From: Erysipelotrichaceae bacterium RD49
Lineage (GTDB): Bacteria > Bacillota_I > Bacilli_A > Erysipelotrichales > Erysipelotrichaceae
NCBI GenBank assembly: GCA_015233825.1
Contig: JADGIS010000007.1
Span: 1-35,590, forward strand
Length of the DNA: 35,590 nt
Direction of reading: 5' to 3'
Positions within the stretch are counted from its first letter, which is position 1. Each line of letters opens with the position of its first letter. Under the pieces are notes generated by a model that worked only from the letters and a program-made list of their open reading frames with translations, did not search any database and was not told the DNA's origin. Shown here in pieces: positions 7,136-15,700 of the stretch. The position numbers were made by a program, and so were the translations under genes.

Positions 7136-9139
7136 CTAGTAACCATACGATGAATCAGAACCATTGGGCAGGGTCAGCTGGCCATACGGGTCTTCATAAG
7201 ACTGCTGTTGCGAATATGGATCGTATTCCGAATAGCCGCCACCTCCGTTGGGATCGTAGACACCTGGTGTATACGGATCATATACAGAATCCATCTGGCC
7301 ATAGGGATCGGCTGCATCCGGCTGTGAAATCGCATCGCCGTTTGGATCATACAGATCACTGTGATCGACTTCATTGTCGATATAGTCATGGTTGACATTG
7401 GTTTCATATTCGGAAGTCTGGGCAGGCTGATCGGCTGAAGTTAAATCGATCGTCTGACCGGCTTCCACTTCATGAATCAAGCGGGCGGCATCCTGAATTT
7501 CCGATTCATACAGCATGGTGACCGACAGATTCTGGCCGGCGGAGGGCGACCATTGTTCCACAGGCTCGCCAACCAGGGCATACGATTGGAAGTTCCAGCG
7601 CGGGAATCTTGAAATTTCCAAGGTCAGCAGCGACTTGATCTCATTGGCACTCAGATTTGTATCAAACGCTGTCGATAAAGCCTTCATGACTTCCGGATAG
7701 CGGGTAACCATCGCGGGCGACAGCAAGGCTTTCAGCAGCGCTTTTAAAACCGTCGACTGGTTGCGGATGCGCTGCATATCGCCATCCACATACGCATGAC
7801 GTTCCCGGGCAAAGGCCAATGCGCGTTCGCCATCGAGATGGTTTGTTCCGGCGTGGACCCCTTCAGTGCCATTGGCATAGAAAGTTTCCACTTCCTGTCC
7901 TGGCTCGACTTCCACATCAATGCCGCCCACCGCATCGACAATATTGATCAAGGAGGAGAAATTGACGCGGACATAGTAGTTGATTGTAATGCCAAAGGCA
8001 TCTTCAATCGTGCTTTCTGTGGTGCCAATGCCAAATAAACCCGTATGGGTCAGCTTATCTTCCATCCCCGAAACCATCTCACATGCCGTCGGATTTTTTT
8101 TGCACGATACCGGCAAATACGCATCACGGGGAATGTTGATCATCAAGACCTGCGCGGTTTTCGGATTGACCGTCACCAGCATATTGACGTCCGAACGGGA
8201 GTTCGTTCCGATCGTTCCATAGCTGTCGTTGCCTGAAACAAAGACGGTGAATGGATCCGTCATGATGTTGGCCACTGGATCGGCCCGGTTGATCGAAGAA
8301 GGATCACGGTCCGTATAATACAAATAGGAATCCACCACGTTGGTAAACGTCGTCAAGGCATTGTACTTGTTATAGTCGTTGGCCTGCTCATACAGCGCAT
8401 CGTGAGCGACCTCCGGAAAAGCAATGGCATCGACCTGGCCGTTGTATAGGGCATCAACCAGCTCATACATATTATCAAAGTTGACAATCTGCGGGGCAGC
8501 TCCTTCATTTTGCAGCTGCGTCAGCATGCCGGTGGTGCCTGTCATATCGACAGCCGAAGCGGTACCCAGCGTAGTCGATCCGTTCAGGTTGCCGGGAGCC
8601 TGAACCGCTGATTCTTTCATCGCATACACCGTCACAGAATTGACCTGCTTATCGGTGAGGTTGGTGACCTGTTCAAACATAGCATCCGTGCTTTGCAGCA
8701 TGCGGCCGCCCCAGAAGCAGCCAAGGCCAATCACACACACCAGACCGCCCACGATAAATTTGGTAAAAGGCCTTCGGGTGTAGACCAGCCAGATCATGCT
8801 CAGCAACGTCGTCAACACAACAAGGATGCCGCAAAGAAGGAGCAGCAGCTGTCCTGGCAGAATATTGATCCGGATCAGCTGGTAGACAAACCAGACCACC
8901 CCGGCAACCGCTGCCAGCCAAAGCAGCCAGGAAATCGGCCCGGCGCGTCGTTTTCGATTTCGTTTCTTATTATTATGATTAGAGCCTGCAGGTCGCCTTC
9001 CCTGACTGGAAGGACGGCTTGAAGCAGAATAGGCATTCATTCCGGCAGCGCGTGAACGATTTGCGGCTGCCCCATTCGAGTAAGAAGGCGAAGAGCCAGA
9101 CCTGGCATTTGGCCTTCTTGGTGTCTTTCCAGTAGCCAT
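7136..9139 (-). CDS. LytR-CpsA-Psr (LCP) family wall polymer transferase
   Basis: LCP proteins move undecaprenyl-linked glycopolymers onto peptidoglycan outside the membrane. From ATG 9139 (GGAGG 9 nt upstream) the protein has 667 residues: a basic, Ser/Asn-rich cytoplasmic tail (1-65), three membrane helices (about 70-90, 94-120, 127-144), an extracellular accessory region, then the LCP domain (about 295-540). The domain shows TNSRSDVNMLVTVNP, INIPRDAYLPV and FARERHAYVDGDMQRIRNQ, with the arginines that bind pyrophosphate. The last 70 residues are a low-complexity tail with repeated DPYGQ/YDPNG/YDPY units. Longer frames upstream (to 9373) lack a ribosome binding site. The promoter is at 9171-9199. 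It is longer than typical LCP proteins (about 300-500) because of its extra helices and tail. Confidence 0.92.
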   Translation of the reverse strand: MATGKTPRRPNARSGSSPSYSNGAAANRSRAAGMNAYSASSRPSSQGRRPAGSNHNNKKRNRKRRAGPISWLLWLAAVAGVVWFVYQLIRINILPGQLLLLLCGILVVLTTLLSMIWLVYTRRPFTKFIVGGLVCVIGLGCFWGGRMLQSTDAMFEQVTNLTDKQVNSVTVYAMKESAVQAPGNLNGSTTLGTASAVDMTGTTGMLTQLQNEGAAPQIVNFDNMYELVDALYNGQVDAIAFPEVAHDALYEQANDYNKYNALTTFTNVVDSYLYYTDRDPSSINRADPVANIMTDPFTVFVSGNDSYGTIGTNSRSDVNMLVTVNPKTAQVLMINIPRDAYLPVSCKKNPTACEMVSGMEDKLTHTGLFGIGTTESTIEDAFGITINYYVRVNFSSLINIVDAVGGIDVEVEPGQEVETFYANGTEGVHAGTNHLDGERALAFARERHAYVDGDMQRIRNQSTVLKALLKALLSPAMVTRYPEVMKALSTAFDTNLSANEIKSLLTLEISRFPRWNFQSYALVGEPVEQWSPSAGQNLSVTMLYESEIQDAARLIHEVEAGQTIDLTSADQPAQTSEYETNVNHDYIDNEVDHSDLYDPNGDAISQPDAADPYGQMDSVYDPYTPGVYDPNGGGGYSEYDPYSQQQSYEDPYGQLTLPNGSDSSYGY

Positions 9140-9170
9140 ACGTACGTACCTCCAAAGAAATCCATGCTTT

Positions 9171-9199
9171 ATGATAATGAACAGAAAGGCTAAAAGCAA
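9171..9199 (-). promoter_or_regulatory. Promoter of the LCP gene
   Basis: Minus strand: -35 TTGCTT (9194-9199), 17-nt spacer, -10 TATCAT (9171-9176), about 30 nt before ATG 9139. Confidence 0.55.
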
Positions 9200-9957
9200 C
9201 GACTTCAGGATTAGGCTATACGTGCCAAAATCCCGCCGATGAGCTCTAAACTTGATTTTTGTATCTCTATTTTGCTTTGACTGAACCAAATTGGGTTCAT
9301 TTTCTTTGCATTCTACGTTTTTAAAATTATAAACAAGCCAATCTCTTTCCGAAATTTCACATAAGATCTTCACTTCGCTTCAACAATTTTCTCTTTTCTT
9401 TGAATCAATCTGTCTGGATATGTAAACGCAGTCAGCTTTGAATCAAACACCTGTCTTTTTAAACGTCCTTCTTGAAAAGAGCCGGATAATTTGTTTTTCC
9501 TTCTTAAAAGCCCAAAGATTTTGTTTGAATTTTGCTTTCATTTTGCCGAGTTTTACGATCCAAATCTGCCCTAAAGATTCCTGAATTGATGCTTTGAAAT
9601 CCATCGTTTGCGTTATATCTTTTTTATTAAGTAAAGCTATCTAATCACTAACTTAAAATATCGTATTAGAGTAATAGATCGTTTTATTTTTTAATAAACA
9701 AACAAAAAAGCATTTTGCTGACCTTAATATCAAGATTAACATCTTTAATTGTTAAATTTTATTTTTTAATATTGATGGATATTTTCCAAACCTAGATCGA
9801 TGCGGCCGAAATTCGCTGCTTTTATCTTCTGTAATGCTTGGCTCTGATCTGCTTTCATACCGGCAAAAGAAGATGCAGTTGTATCCAGCCCTGTTCGGTT
9901 TGCATTCTTTTCAGTTGGCAATCTTGGTTCATCAACCATTTCTAGAAAGGTAAAAAT
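9200..9957. other. Long AT-rich intergenic region
   Basis: About 760 bases between two divergent genes, very AT-rich at 9590-9780 with runs of A and T, richer than the neighbouring coding DNA. A minus-strand frame (9766-9972) begins with TTG inside the next gene and lacks a ribosome binding site, so I treat it as chance. It must contain the promoter of the 9958 gene, but several AT-rich hexamers compete and I cannot choose. Confidence 0.5.
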
Positions 9958-10431
9958 ATGGAAAAATTCCAAACAGATGTATTCAACTCAACCGATTCAG
10001 ACTTAAAAAGTTCCCTGGCTCATCCCCTGAATGTTCAGGAATGTGAATCAGTTGCCATGGTCGAAACCGCTAAGGATAGACATGGAAACGATGTTTCAAA
10101 AAAGCATTTCGAGATCTACTTTCAGGCTGTGCAGGATATTACGCTTCAAATTTACGATTTTCTTAAGCATGGTTTTGAATACGGGCAGCCAGATCTGATT
10201 CTGACGTATTTTTTGATTTTCGACTCGAATGACGAACCGGATAGCTTTTTCGATCGCTGTCAAAAGCTCCATCAGAAAACCGATGAATCCTATCAAAGAA
10301 TTGGTGATCCAAAAAACCTGCTTTCTACGCTCTATCTGGTTTATTTTGCCAATTCTCAAGAAAAAAGGATGAAAAGTATCTTTGAAGCGCCTCAATACCT
10401 GGTCTCTGATGCGGATCCCACATCGTCCTAA
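9958..10431 (+). CDS. Unknown acidic protein, 157 residues
   Basis: ATG at 9958 with AAAGG 7 nt upstream. The protein has no signal peptide or membrane helix, an acidic start (FNSTDSDLKSSLAHPLNV) and a predicted helical body (HFEIYFQAVQDITLQIYDFL, FDRCQKLHQKTDESYQRI). I do not recognise a family. It stands alone between an AT-rich region and a hairpin-rich stretch that ends in the terminator shared with ftsZ, in a segment otherwise full of division and wall genes on the other strand. A transferred or lineage-specific gene is possible. Confidence 0.65.
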   Translation: MEKFQTDVFNSTDSDLKSSLAHPLNVQECESVAMVETAKDRHGNDVSKKHFEIYFQAVQDITLQIYDFLKHGFEYGQPDLILTYFLIFDSNDEPDSFFDRCQKLHQKTDESYQRIGDPKNLLSTLYLVYFANSQEKRMKSIFEAPQYLVSDADPTSS

Positions 10432-10439
10432 AACCGGTC

Positions 10440-10688
10440 AGTTCAGGCAGACATCAGCCCTTTCGGGTATGAGCCGGTGAACAGGCTCTGGGCTACTGAG
10501 ACGTGATTACATTTTTGAACAGGAAATGTCCGTTTTTGAACTTCGGTTCACACGACCACATCCGTTTCGGCTCCTGAAGCCCCGTCCAAATGGACCACTT
10601 TAAAGGTTCTTTTTAGGACAGATGCTGACGCATTTGTCCGTTTGGGCGGGGAGGTTCACAGCTTCATGAACAGGCTCAGCCTCCTCCA
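10440..10688 (+). other. Array of seven local hairpins, possible structured RNA
   Basis: No coding frame. Consecutive small stems: ccc/ggg 10458-10467; gagcc/ggctc 10471-10488; tgaac-TTCG-gttca 10537-10550 (UUCG tetraloop); ggct/agcc 10569-10581; gtcc-aaat-ggac 10584-10595; a 10-bp stem with TGAC loop 10616-10639 (one G-U); and gagg/cctc with ttca/tgaa 10651-10684. It is bounded by a strong terminator at 10689. It could be a 3' UTR or a stand-alone RNA; the strand is inferred from the upstream gene. Confidence 0.35.
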
Positions 10689-10741
10689 CTAAAAAACGGC
10701 TGCCCCGTGCAGAATAATCTGCTTGGGCAGCCGTTTTTTTT
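10689..10741. terminator. Bidirectional terminator between the hairpin array and ftsZ
   Basis: Stem AAAAAACGGCTGCCC / GGGCAGCCGTTTTTT with an inner gcaga/tctgc stem. T runs follow on both strands, so it can end ftsZ (minus) and the 9958 transcript (plus). Confidence 0.9.
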
Positions 10742-10779
10742 AACTTAATAACGAATATCCGGTTTCGTTCTGCTTCCAA

Positions 10780-11913
10780 TTAGTTGCGGTTCTGGAAGAA
10801 GAAGTTAGGGATGGAATCGTCACTGTCGGATTCCGTTACAGATGTAGAAACACCGCTTGGTCTTGGAGCGGAGACTTTTGGCTGGGTGAACAGGCCTGGA
10901 TTCGCTGTTGTCGTTCTGTTTTCAGCGGTTGTCTTTTTTGGAGCCGCTTTGCTGGCCTTTTTAGCTGTTGGCTGGTCATCTTCAAAGCCAGTTGCAATGA
11001 CCGTAACGATGATCGCATCGCCAAGCTGTTCGTTGATGGCAATACCAAAAATGTTGTCCAGATCGCCGCCGGCAGCATCCTGAATGACGGCAACTGCGTT
11101 CTGGGCATCATACAGGGAGACTTTGTCGCCGCCAGTGATGTTGATGATTGCGGATTTAGCTCCAGCAATATCGGATTCAAGCAATGGCGACTGAATGGCT
11201 TTTTCAGCAGCGGCAATGGCTCTGTCTTCACCTTCAGCCATACCAATACCGATCAAAGCGCGGCCCTGGTTTTGCATGATGGAACGAACGTCCGCAAAGT
11301 CAAGGTTAACGAGGGCTTCAACGGAGATCAGATCCGAGATGGTCTGAACACCCTGGCGCAATACGTTATCGGCAGCCTGGAATGCTTCTTCGATTGGTTT
11401 GCGGCCGATGACTTCCAGCAGGTTGTCATTGGAAACTACGATTAAGGAGTCTACATATTTTCTCAGCTCTTCAATGCCTTCTTCCGCATTTTTCGCACGG
11501 CGCTTGCCTTCAAAAGAGAATGGACGGGTAACGACCGCGATCGTCAAAGCGCCTTCTTCTTTCGCCAGTTTGGCTACAAGCGGAGCAGCACCAGTTCCGG
11601 TTCCACCGCCCATGCCCGCGGTAACGAAAACCATGTCAGCCCCTTTTACAGCATCGCGGATGTCGCTTTCGCTTTCTTCAGCGGCTTTGCGGCCGACATC
11701 TGGGTTGCCGCCGGCACCAAGGCCTTTGGTGGCATCGTTGCCTAAAACAATTTTGTTTTCTGCTGCGGAGCTTTTTAAAACCTGAACATCGGTGTTGGCT
11801 ACGTAGCATGTAATTCCCTGAACGTCATCATTGATCATGCGATTGACAGCGTTGCTTCCACCGCCGCCCACGCCAATGACACGGATATCTGCATTCTGAT
11901 TCATTTCTGGCAT
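10780..11913 (-). CDS. ftsZ: Cell division protein FtsZ
   Basis: Tubulin-like GTPase that forms the division ring at mid-cell. Length is 377 residues. GTP-binding [13 protein letters not shown] (14-26), the tubulin signature [12 protein letters not shown] (100-111) and the T7 synergy loop NLDFADVR (203-210) are intact. A Thr/Ala/Lys-rich linker (about 315-365) ends in [11 protein letters not shown], a divergent version of the conserved C-terminal peptide that binds FtsA and other partners. Start ATG has AGGAGGAG 8 nt upstream; the promoter is at 11993-12021. ftsA lies about 690 bp upstream instead of directly next to it. Confidence 0.97.
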   Translation of the reverse strand: MPEMNQNADIRVIGVGGGGSNAVNRMINDDVQGITCYVANTDVQVLKSSAAENKIVLGNDATKGLGAGGNPDVGRKAAEESESDIRDAVKGADMVFVTAGMGGGTGTGAAPLVAKLAKEEGALTIAVVTRPFSFEGKRRAKNAEEGIEELRKYVDSLIVVSNDNLLEVIGRKPIEEAFQAADNVLRQGVQTISDLISVEALVNLDFADVRSIMQNQGRALIGIGMAEGEDRAIAAAEKAIQSPLLESDIAGAKSAIINITGGDKVSLYDAQNAVAVIQDAAGGDLDNIFGIAINEQLGDAIIVTVIATGFEDDQPTAKKASKAAPKKTTAENRTTTANPGLFTQPKVSAPRPSGVSTSVTESDSDDSIPNFFFQNRN

Positions 11914-11971
11914 ATTGGTTTCTCCTCCTGGTTTTTGTCTGGATTTGTGGTTTACAGTCTTCGAATCTTTT

Positions 11972-12021
11972 CAAGAACCTGCGGTTCTTGCGTCTATATA
12001 AATCTTACGAAAATCTGTCGA
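11972..12021 (-). promoter_or_regulatory. ftsZ promoter with a start-site hairpin
   Basis: Minus strand: -35 TCGACA (12016-12021), 17-nt spacer, -10 TATAGA (11993-11998). Right after the -10 is a perfect 8-bp inverted repeat caagaacc-tgc-ggttcttg (11972-11990) that covers the expected start site. It could be a 5' hairpin or an operator. Confidence 0.55.
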
Positions 12022-12604
12022 ATTTCAAGCTCATTTTGAGCCTATAAAGCTGTCTGATTGATCATCGATCCCTTTTCAAGCTGGAATTGAATTCTGTTTT
12101 CACAATTCTCTGCCTTGCATCTTTTCTCTTGCTTGATCGTCATGGCCCAAAGGCCATGAGCTGGCCACAGCACTCTGCCCTGACTTTGATGATCAAAAAA
12201 GTCATCTTTTGTCTGTCCCCGCAAACAAAACGATCCGCAAACAGATTGAGAACTCTGCTTTTGTGGGGACAGGCAAAAGGAAAAACAGAACGAAAGCAGG
12301 TTTGAGCGGCCTTTACCCGTCAGACTTGCCTGCGAACTCTTTTTGCTTTTACTTCGTTTTGACTGCTTCTCATTGACCGATACGCTCTGGATCTTTTCAA
12401 TCTTGATCAAGAGGCTTCCGTCGGTCTGGGCCTCCTTGGCTGCCACTTCAGCAGCCTTGAAACCCCTTCGTTTTCAGATCTTTCGATCCCTTTTAAGCAC
12501 GCCGCGCCGTCTTAAATTTTTAACCGGGCTTAGATCCCGCTCCATACAAAAGCACTTTTCCAAGCTCAGTTTTTTATCGTAAAACAAGCACAAACGGGAA
12601 ATGC
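12022..12604. other. Noncoding gap between ftsA and ftsZ
   Basis: About 580 bases with no believable gene. A minus-strand frame (12042-12446) has no ribosome binding site and a Ser/Lys-rich sequence unlike a folded protein. It holds a long inverted repeat (12206-12279) and a 7-bp hairpin catggcc-caaa-ggccatg near 12141-12158. Confidence 0.5.
12206..12279. repeat. Long imperfect inverted repeat
   Basis: Arms cttttgtctgtcccc (12206-12220) and ggggacaggcaaaag (12265-12279) pair over 15 bp with one mismatch (G-U on one strand). An inner acaaaa/ttttgt pairing follows. On the minus strand a T6 run follows five bases later, so it may end ftsA transcription despite the large loop. Confidence 0.6.
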
Positions 12605-13864
12605 TTATTCCTTGTTGGCAAGCATTGCCTTTTTCAGTTTGCGGGTAAAGCCGCCTTCGGCGTCTTTAGCATACCGGGTGATGGATTCGATGCTTTCTTC
12701 CAGTTCGTTGTTGTTGACCGAGGTTTGATCCCCCCGGTTATTGAACTGTTTGGAATCCATCCAGCCATAAATCATGCCCAGATCCGTCACAAACGCGCCA
12801 TTGCGGGCGCCGACAGTCGAAACGGAATAGACCGAAGCCGGGGCGTTGAACCCACTGCTGAAGTTTTTGAGCACCGGAATATTGGCTCCCTCGCCTGTGA
12901 TCAGATAACGGGCGGGCATGTTTTCAAGAATCTTGGCACAGCCGGCATTGATATCCGCAATCCAGCTGCGGATCCTGGGCAGGACCGCTTCCGCAAGCTG
13001 GCGGGAGGTAATTTCAACCCGCCTATCCTCTTGCTGTTCAATATAGATCACGACATCCTGCGTATCCATTTCCCGCGATTCAAACAAGTTTTCCAAAAGC
13101 CGCCATGCGGTCTGGTCCGAAAGGCCGTATTCTTCTTGAAGGTTTTGAATAAAGGAGTGGTAGCCCTTATCCAGAGTTGTGGTAAACGCAATTTTATTGT
13201 CTGTCAAAAAAGCCAAGGTGGTATACTCGGCTTCCAGATCAATTAAAATCACCGGCTTATCGGCCGACTGGCTTAAAGCACCAGTTTCCTTGGCTGCGCC
13301 ATAGACATCAAGCGCTAAATCCAGAATCTGCAGGCCCGCTTTTTCAACGGCTGCCGCATAGGAGTAGACAATCTCTTTATCGGCATAAAGCAGGTCAACT
13401 TCCATGTCAAATGCTTCAGTATCTTTACCAAGAGGAATTTTATCCTGACGGGTTCCATCAACGAAACATTCAATTCTGTTGACGTTTACAAGTTCTTCAT
13501 TTTCAAACTTCTGAGCACCCAGCGCACTTTTGAGTCCTTGCTGGATATGGAAACGGCGGACGGTATGGGTGCCGTCTTCAATTTCCACGTGGACTTTATT
13601 GTTAACCGGTCTGACGTTTCTAGCAGGAATTGCCAGAAGAACACGTTCGATTCGATAGCCCAAGGCGGTCTGCGCCTGGCGGACCACGGTTTCAATGGCA
13701 TCGGCCACTGCTTTTTCATCGGTAATCCGTCCATTGCGAATCCCCTTGTGCTCTGCACGTTCGACACGGAGAATATTGCTTCGATCATTAAAGATTTCTG
13801 ATACAACCAGACGAACCTCGTGATCCGAGATTTCCAGGGCTGCATAGACACTTTTTTTGGCCAT
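12605..13864 (-). CDS. ftsA: Divergent FtsA-like division protein
   Basis: FtsA is the actin-like membrane tether of FtsZ. Length is 419 residues, usual for FtsA. The order fits: N-terminal strand (VYAALEISDHEVRLVVSEI, 6-24), GIRNGRITD region, SHS2/1C domain (about 85-165), second actin half (about 205 on), LITGEGANIPVL (adenosine loop) and a C-terminal basic helix GFTRKLKKAMLANKE that probably inserts in the membrane. The phosphate-binding loops are eroded: phosphate-1 reads ALEISDHE instead of DIGTS-like, and phosphate-2 reads LIDLEAEYTTLA instead of DIGGGTTD-like. ATP use may be altered or lost. Start ATG has AAGGAG 7 nt upstream and a strong promoter just before. Position upstream of ftsZ supports the call. 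Confidence 0.85.
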   Translation of the reverse strand: MAKKSVYAALEISDHEVRLVVSEIFNDRSNILRVERAEHKGIRNGRITDEKAVADAIETVVRQAQTALGYRIERVLLAIPARNVRPVNNKVHVEIEDGTHTVRRFHIQQGLKSALGAQKFENEELVNVNRIECFVDGTRQDKIPLGKDTEAFDMEVDLLYADKEIVYSYAAAVEKAGLQILDLALDVYGAAKETGALSQSADKPVILIDLEAEYTTLAFLTDNKIAFTTTLDKGYHSFIQNLQEEYGLSDQTAWRLLENLFESREMDTQDVVIYIEQQEDRRVEITSRQLAEAVLPRIRSWIADINAGCAKILENMPARYLITGEGANIPVLKNFSSGFNAPASVYSVSTVGARNGAFVTDLGMIYGWMDSKQFNNRGDQTSVNNNELEESIESITRYAKDAEGGFTRKLKKAMLANKE

Positions 13865-13890
13865 GCTGAATCTCCTTTGCTCTGCCTATC

Positions 13891-13918
13891 ATTATAGCCT
13901 AATGGCGCATATTTTCAG
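13891..13918 (-). promoter_or_regulatory. ftsA promoter
   Basis: Minus strand: -35 CTGAAA (13913-13918), 16-nt spacer, perfect -10 TATAAT (13891-13896). Predicted start about 20 nt before the ATG at 13864. Confidence 0.65.
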
Positions 13919-14512
13919 TTCGTTTCTGTTGGAACCAAAGACGTTGGTCCAAATCAGGATCATACCATATTCGCCAGCAAAGAAAAGGACTGTCCTTTGG
14001 TCTGGCACTTTCTTCAACAAAACGGAAGATTTCACAAGCCGATGCCTGTTTAAACCCATAATTTGTGAAATATCCTTTATCTATCGTTTTGCTTGATTTC
14101 TTCCTTTGCATGCAGAACAGGCAGGCAGATTTCAGGCTTGCAGCCTTTGGCAGCTCCTGGCTTCCTTGATCTTTACCAGCCTTCAGACTGGGCTTTCTGC
14201 TTGGGATCAATCGGGTGAAGTGATCCTGGTGCTTGTCCTTTTTTGGTTCTGGCTTGAGGATGTGGCCTGGCTGCGCTCTTCACGGCACAGGCACGCTTCC
14301 CTTATTCGATCATACTATGACTACTTTCTATCTGATTCGGATTGGCCTCAATCCTTTGCAAAACGCAAAAAGTTCTCAGTATTTCTCTTTTGGACCGCAG
14401 CTTTCAAGCTGGATTGAGTGAATGATGTCACAGACAAATCCTGATGGTCTTACATTTTTCTTATTGATGGCAAACATCCCTGCAGATCTTGCCATCTGTC
14501 TGGCTGTCAATC
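13919..14512. other. Intergenic, no gene seen
   Basis: About 590 bases between ftsA and the terminator of the phosphodiesterase gene. Frames on both strands have no ribosome binding sites. The only structure is an 8-bp stem gatggcaa/ttgccatc (14466-14496) next to the terminator. Confidence 0.5.
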
Positions 14513-14552
14513 AAAAAGCAGACGTTTGAAACCTGTTGTTTCAAACGTCTGC
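14513..14552 (-). terminator. Terminator of the glycerophosphodiesterase gene
   Basis: Perfect 15-bp stem 14518-14532 / 14538-14552 with a 5-nt loop, followed on the minus strand by TTTTTG. It lies about 90 nt after the stop codon. Confidence 0.9.
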
Positions 14553-14643
14553 CTGGTTACCTGCTTTGAGTCTGCAGCCCGTTCTCTATTGGCCGCTGCT
14601 GATGATCGCTGCTGAATTTTGGTTTTTAAAAAGGCAAAGTCCG

Positions 14644-15663
14644 CTATTTGGAAACCATCTCTTTGTAGATGACGACAGCGCTGTCCAAGTCGGTGATGAC
14701 CCCATCCACCCCCTGGGCCAGGTATTCACGGACTTTATCCACAGAGTCGACGGTCCAGACCCAGATTTCCTTGCCTGTCGAATGAACGAGATCGATGACA
14801 TTCTGGTTGACCAGTTTCTGATCCAAAGCCAAAGAGTCAAGCCATTCCATCTGCAAGGCTTCATTCATTGTATTGCGGTCGTTGACCAGGTACTGAACAA
14901 ACATATTGGGCAGCTGCGCTCGTATGTTTTCCAGAACCTCGGGATAGAAGGACTGGACCTGGATATTTTCAGCCAGCTTGGGATGGCCGCGTACAACATC
15001 CAGAAACGGTTCAGGGTCCGGATTGTCGTCTTTCAGCTCAACCAGATAAATTATCTGGTCCCGATAACGTTCAACAACTTCCGAAAGCCGATGCAGCTTT
15101 TCACCGTTTTTCATCAAGATGCCATCGAGTTCAGCACTGGTGTGGTCGGTGATGTTCCAGTTGGATCCGGAAATACTCGATAAGTTGTTGTCATGGCTGA
15201 CATATAAAACCCCATCACTGCTCGCATGCACATCCAGCTCGATCTGCGGACATCCCGAAAGCAAAGCCAGATCATAAGAGGCATAGGAATTATCCAGGCT
15301 GTCTTTGACAAATCCCCGGTGGGCAAATACCGGAATGCGAAACAGCTGCTTGCTGGATTGGTTGAGCAGCCTTTCATTGGCCATTGCGATCATTTGCTCG
15401 GAAGTAAAGGTTCCATCCTGCAGCTGGGTATTGATGAGCCTTGGCAGGGCGAGCGTATGCATAAAAACAAGGCAGCACAAAACAGCCAGCACCCCGATCA
15501 ATGTTTTGCGAACCGCACGCAAAATGGCTTTGTGGCGTCTTCGCTTGCGTACGGCAGCGGCGCGTGCTTTTCGCTGCCTGCTGACTTCAGGGTCCTGAAT
15601 CTGGGTTGGATTAGAGCGCTCAGTTTGCGGCGCATGGTTTGAATTTGGATACCTTTGGGTCAT
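14644..15663 (-). CDS. Membrane-anchored glycerophosphodiester phosphodiesterase
   Basis: GDPD enzymes hydrolyse glycerophosphodiesters (from phospholipid or teichoic acid) to glycerol-3-phosphate and an alcohol. Length is 339 residues. A basic tail (30-53) precedes one membrane helix (about 54-75), placing the TIM-barrel domain (from about 110) outside. The signature is present: FAHRGF (His115, Arg116), IELDVHASSDG (Glu142, Asp144) and YVSHDNNL (His157), then VELKDDNPDP and VWTVDSVDKVREYLAQGVDG at the barrel end. There is no Shine-Dalgarno; a -10 box ends 9 nt before the ATG, so translation is probably leaderless. It is divergent from the inactive C39 paralogue. A role in teichoic acid or lipid turnover at the surface is inferred. 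Confidence 0.9.
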   Translation of the reverse strand: MTQRYPNSNHAPQTERSNPTQIQDPEVSRQRKARAAAVRKRRRHKAILRAVRKTLIGVLAVLCCLVFMHTLALPRLINTQLQDGTFTSEQMIAMANERLLNQSSKQLFRIPVFAHRGFVKDSLDNSYASYDLALLSGCPQIELDVHASSDGVLYVSHDNNLSSISGSNWNITDHTSAELDGILMKNGEKLHRLSEVVERYRDQIIYLVELKDDNPDPEPFLDVVRGHPKLAENIQVQSFYPEVLENIRAQLPNMFVQYLVNDRNTMNEALQMEWLDSLALDQKLVNQNVIDLVHSTGKEIWVWTVDSVDKVREYLAQGVDGVITDLDSAVVIYKEMVSK

Positions 15664-15672
15664 AGTTTTATT

Positions 15673-15700
15673 ATTCTAGCGAATCAGACACTAAGATCAA
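15673..15700 (-). promoter_or_regulatory. Promoter of the phosphodiesterase gene
   Basis: Minus strand: -35 TTGATC (15695-15700), 16-nt spacer, -10 TAGAAT (15673-15678), 9 nt before ATG 15663. This leaves 0-3 nt of leader. Confidence 0.5.

Noticed and set aside
12042-12446. 134-codon minus-strand frame between ftsA and ftsZ
   Set aside because: No ribosome binding site, composition unlike a folded protein, and it runs through the long inverted repeat.
14536-15183. 215-codon plus-strand frame
   Set aside because: It lies antisense to the glycerophosphodiesterase, whose catalytic motifs are clear, and it begins inside a terminator.
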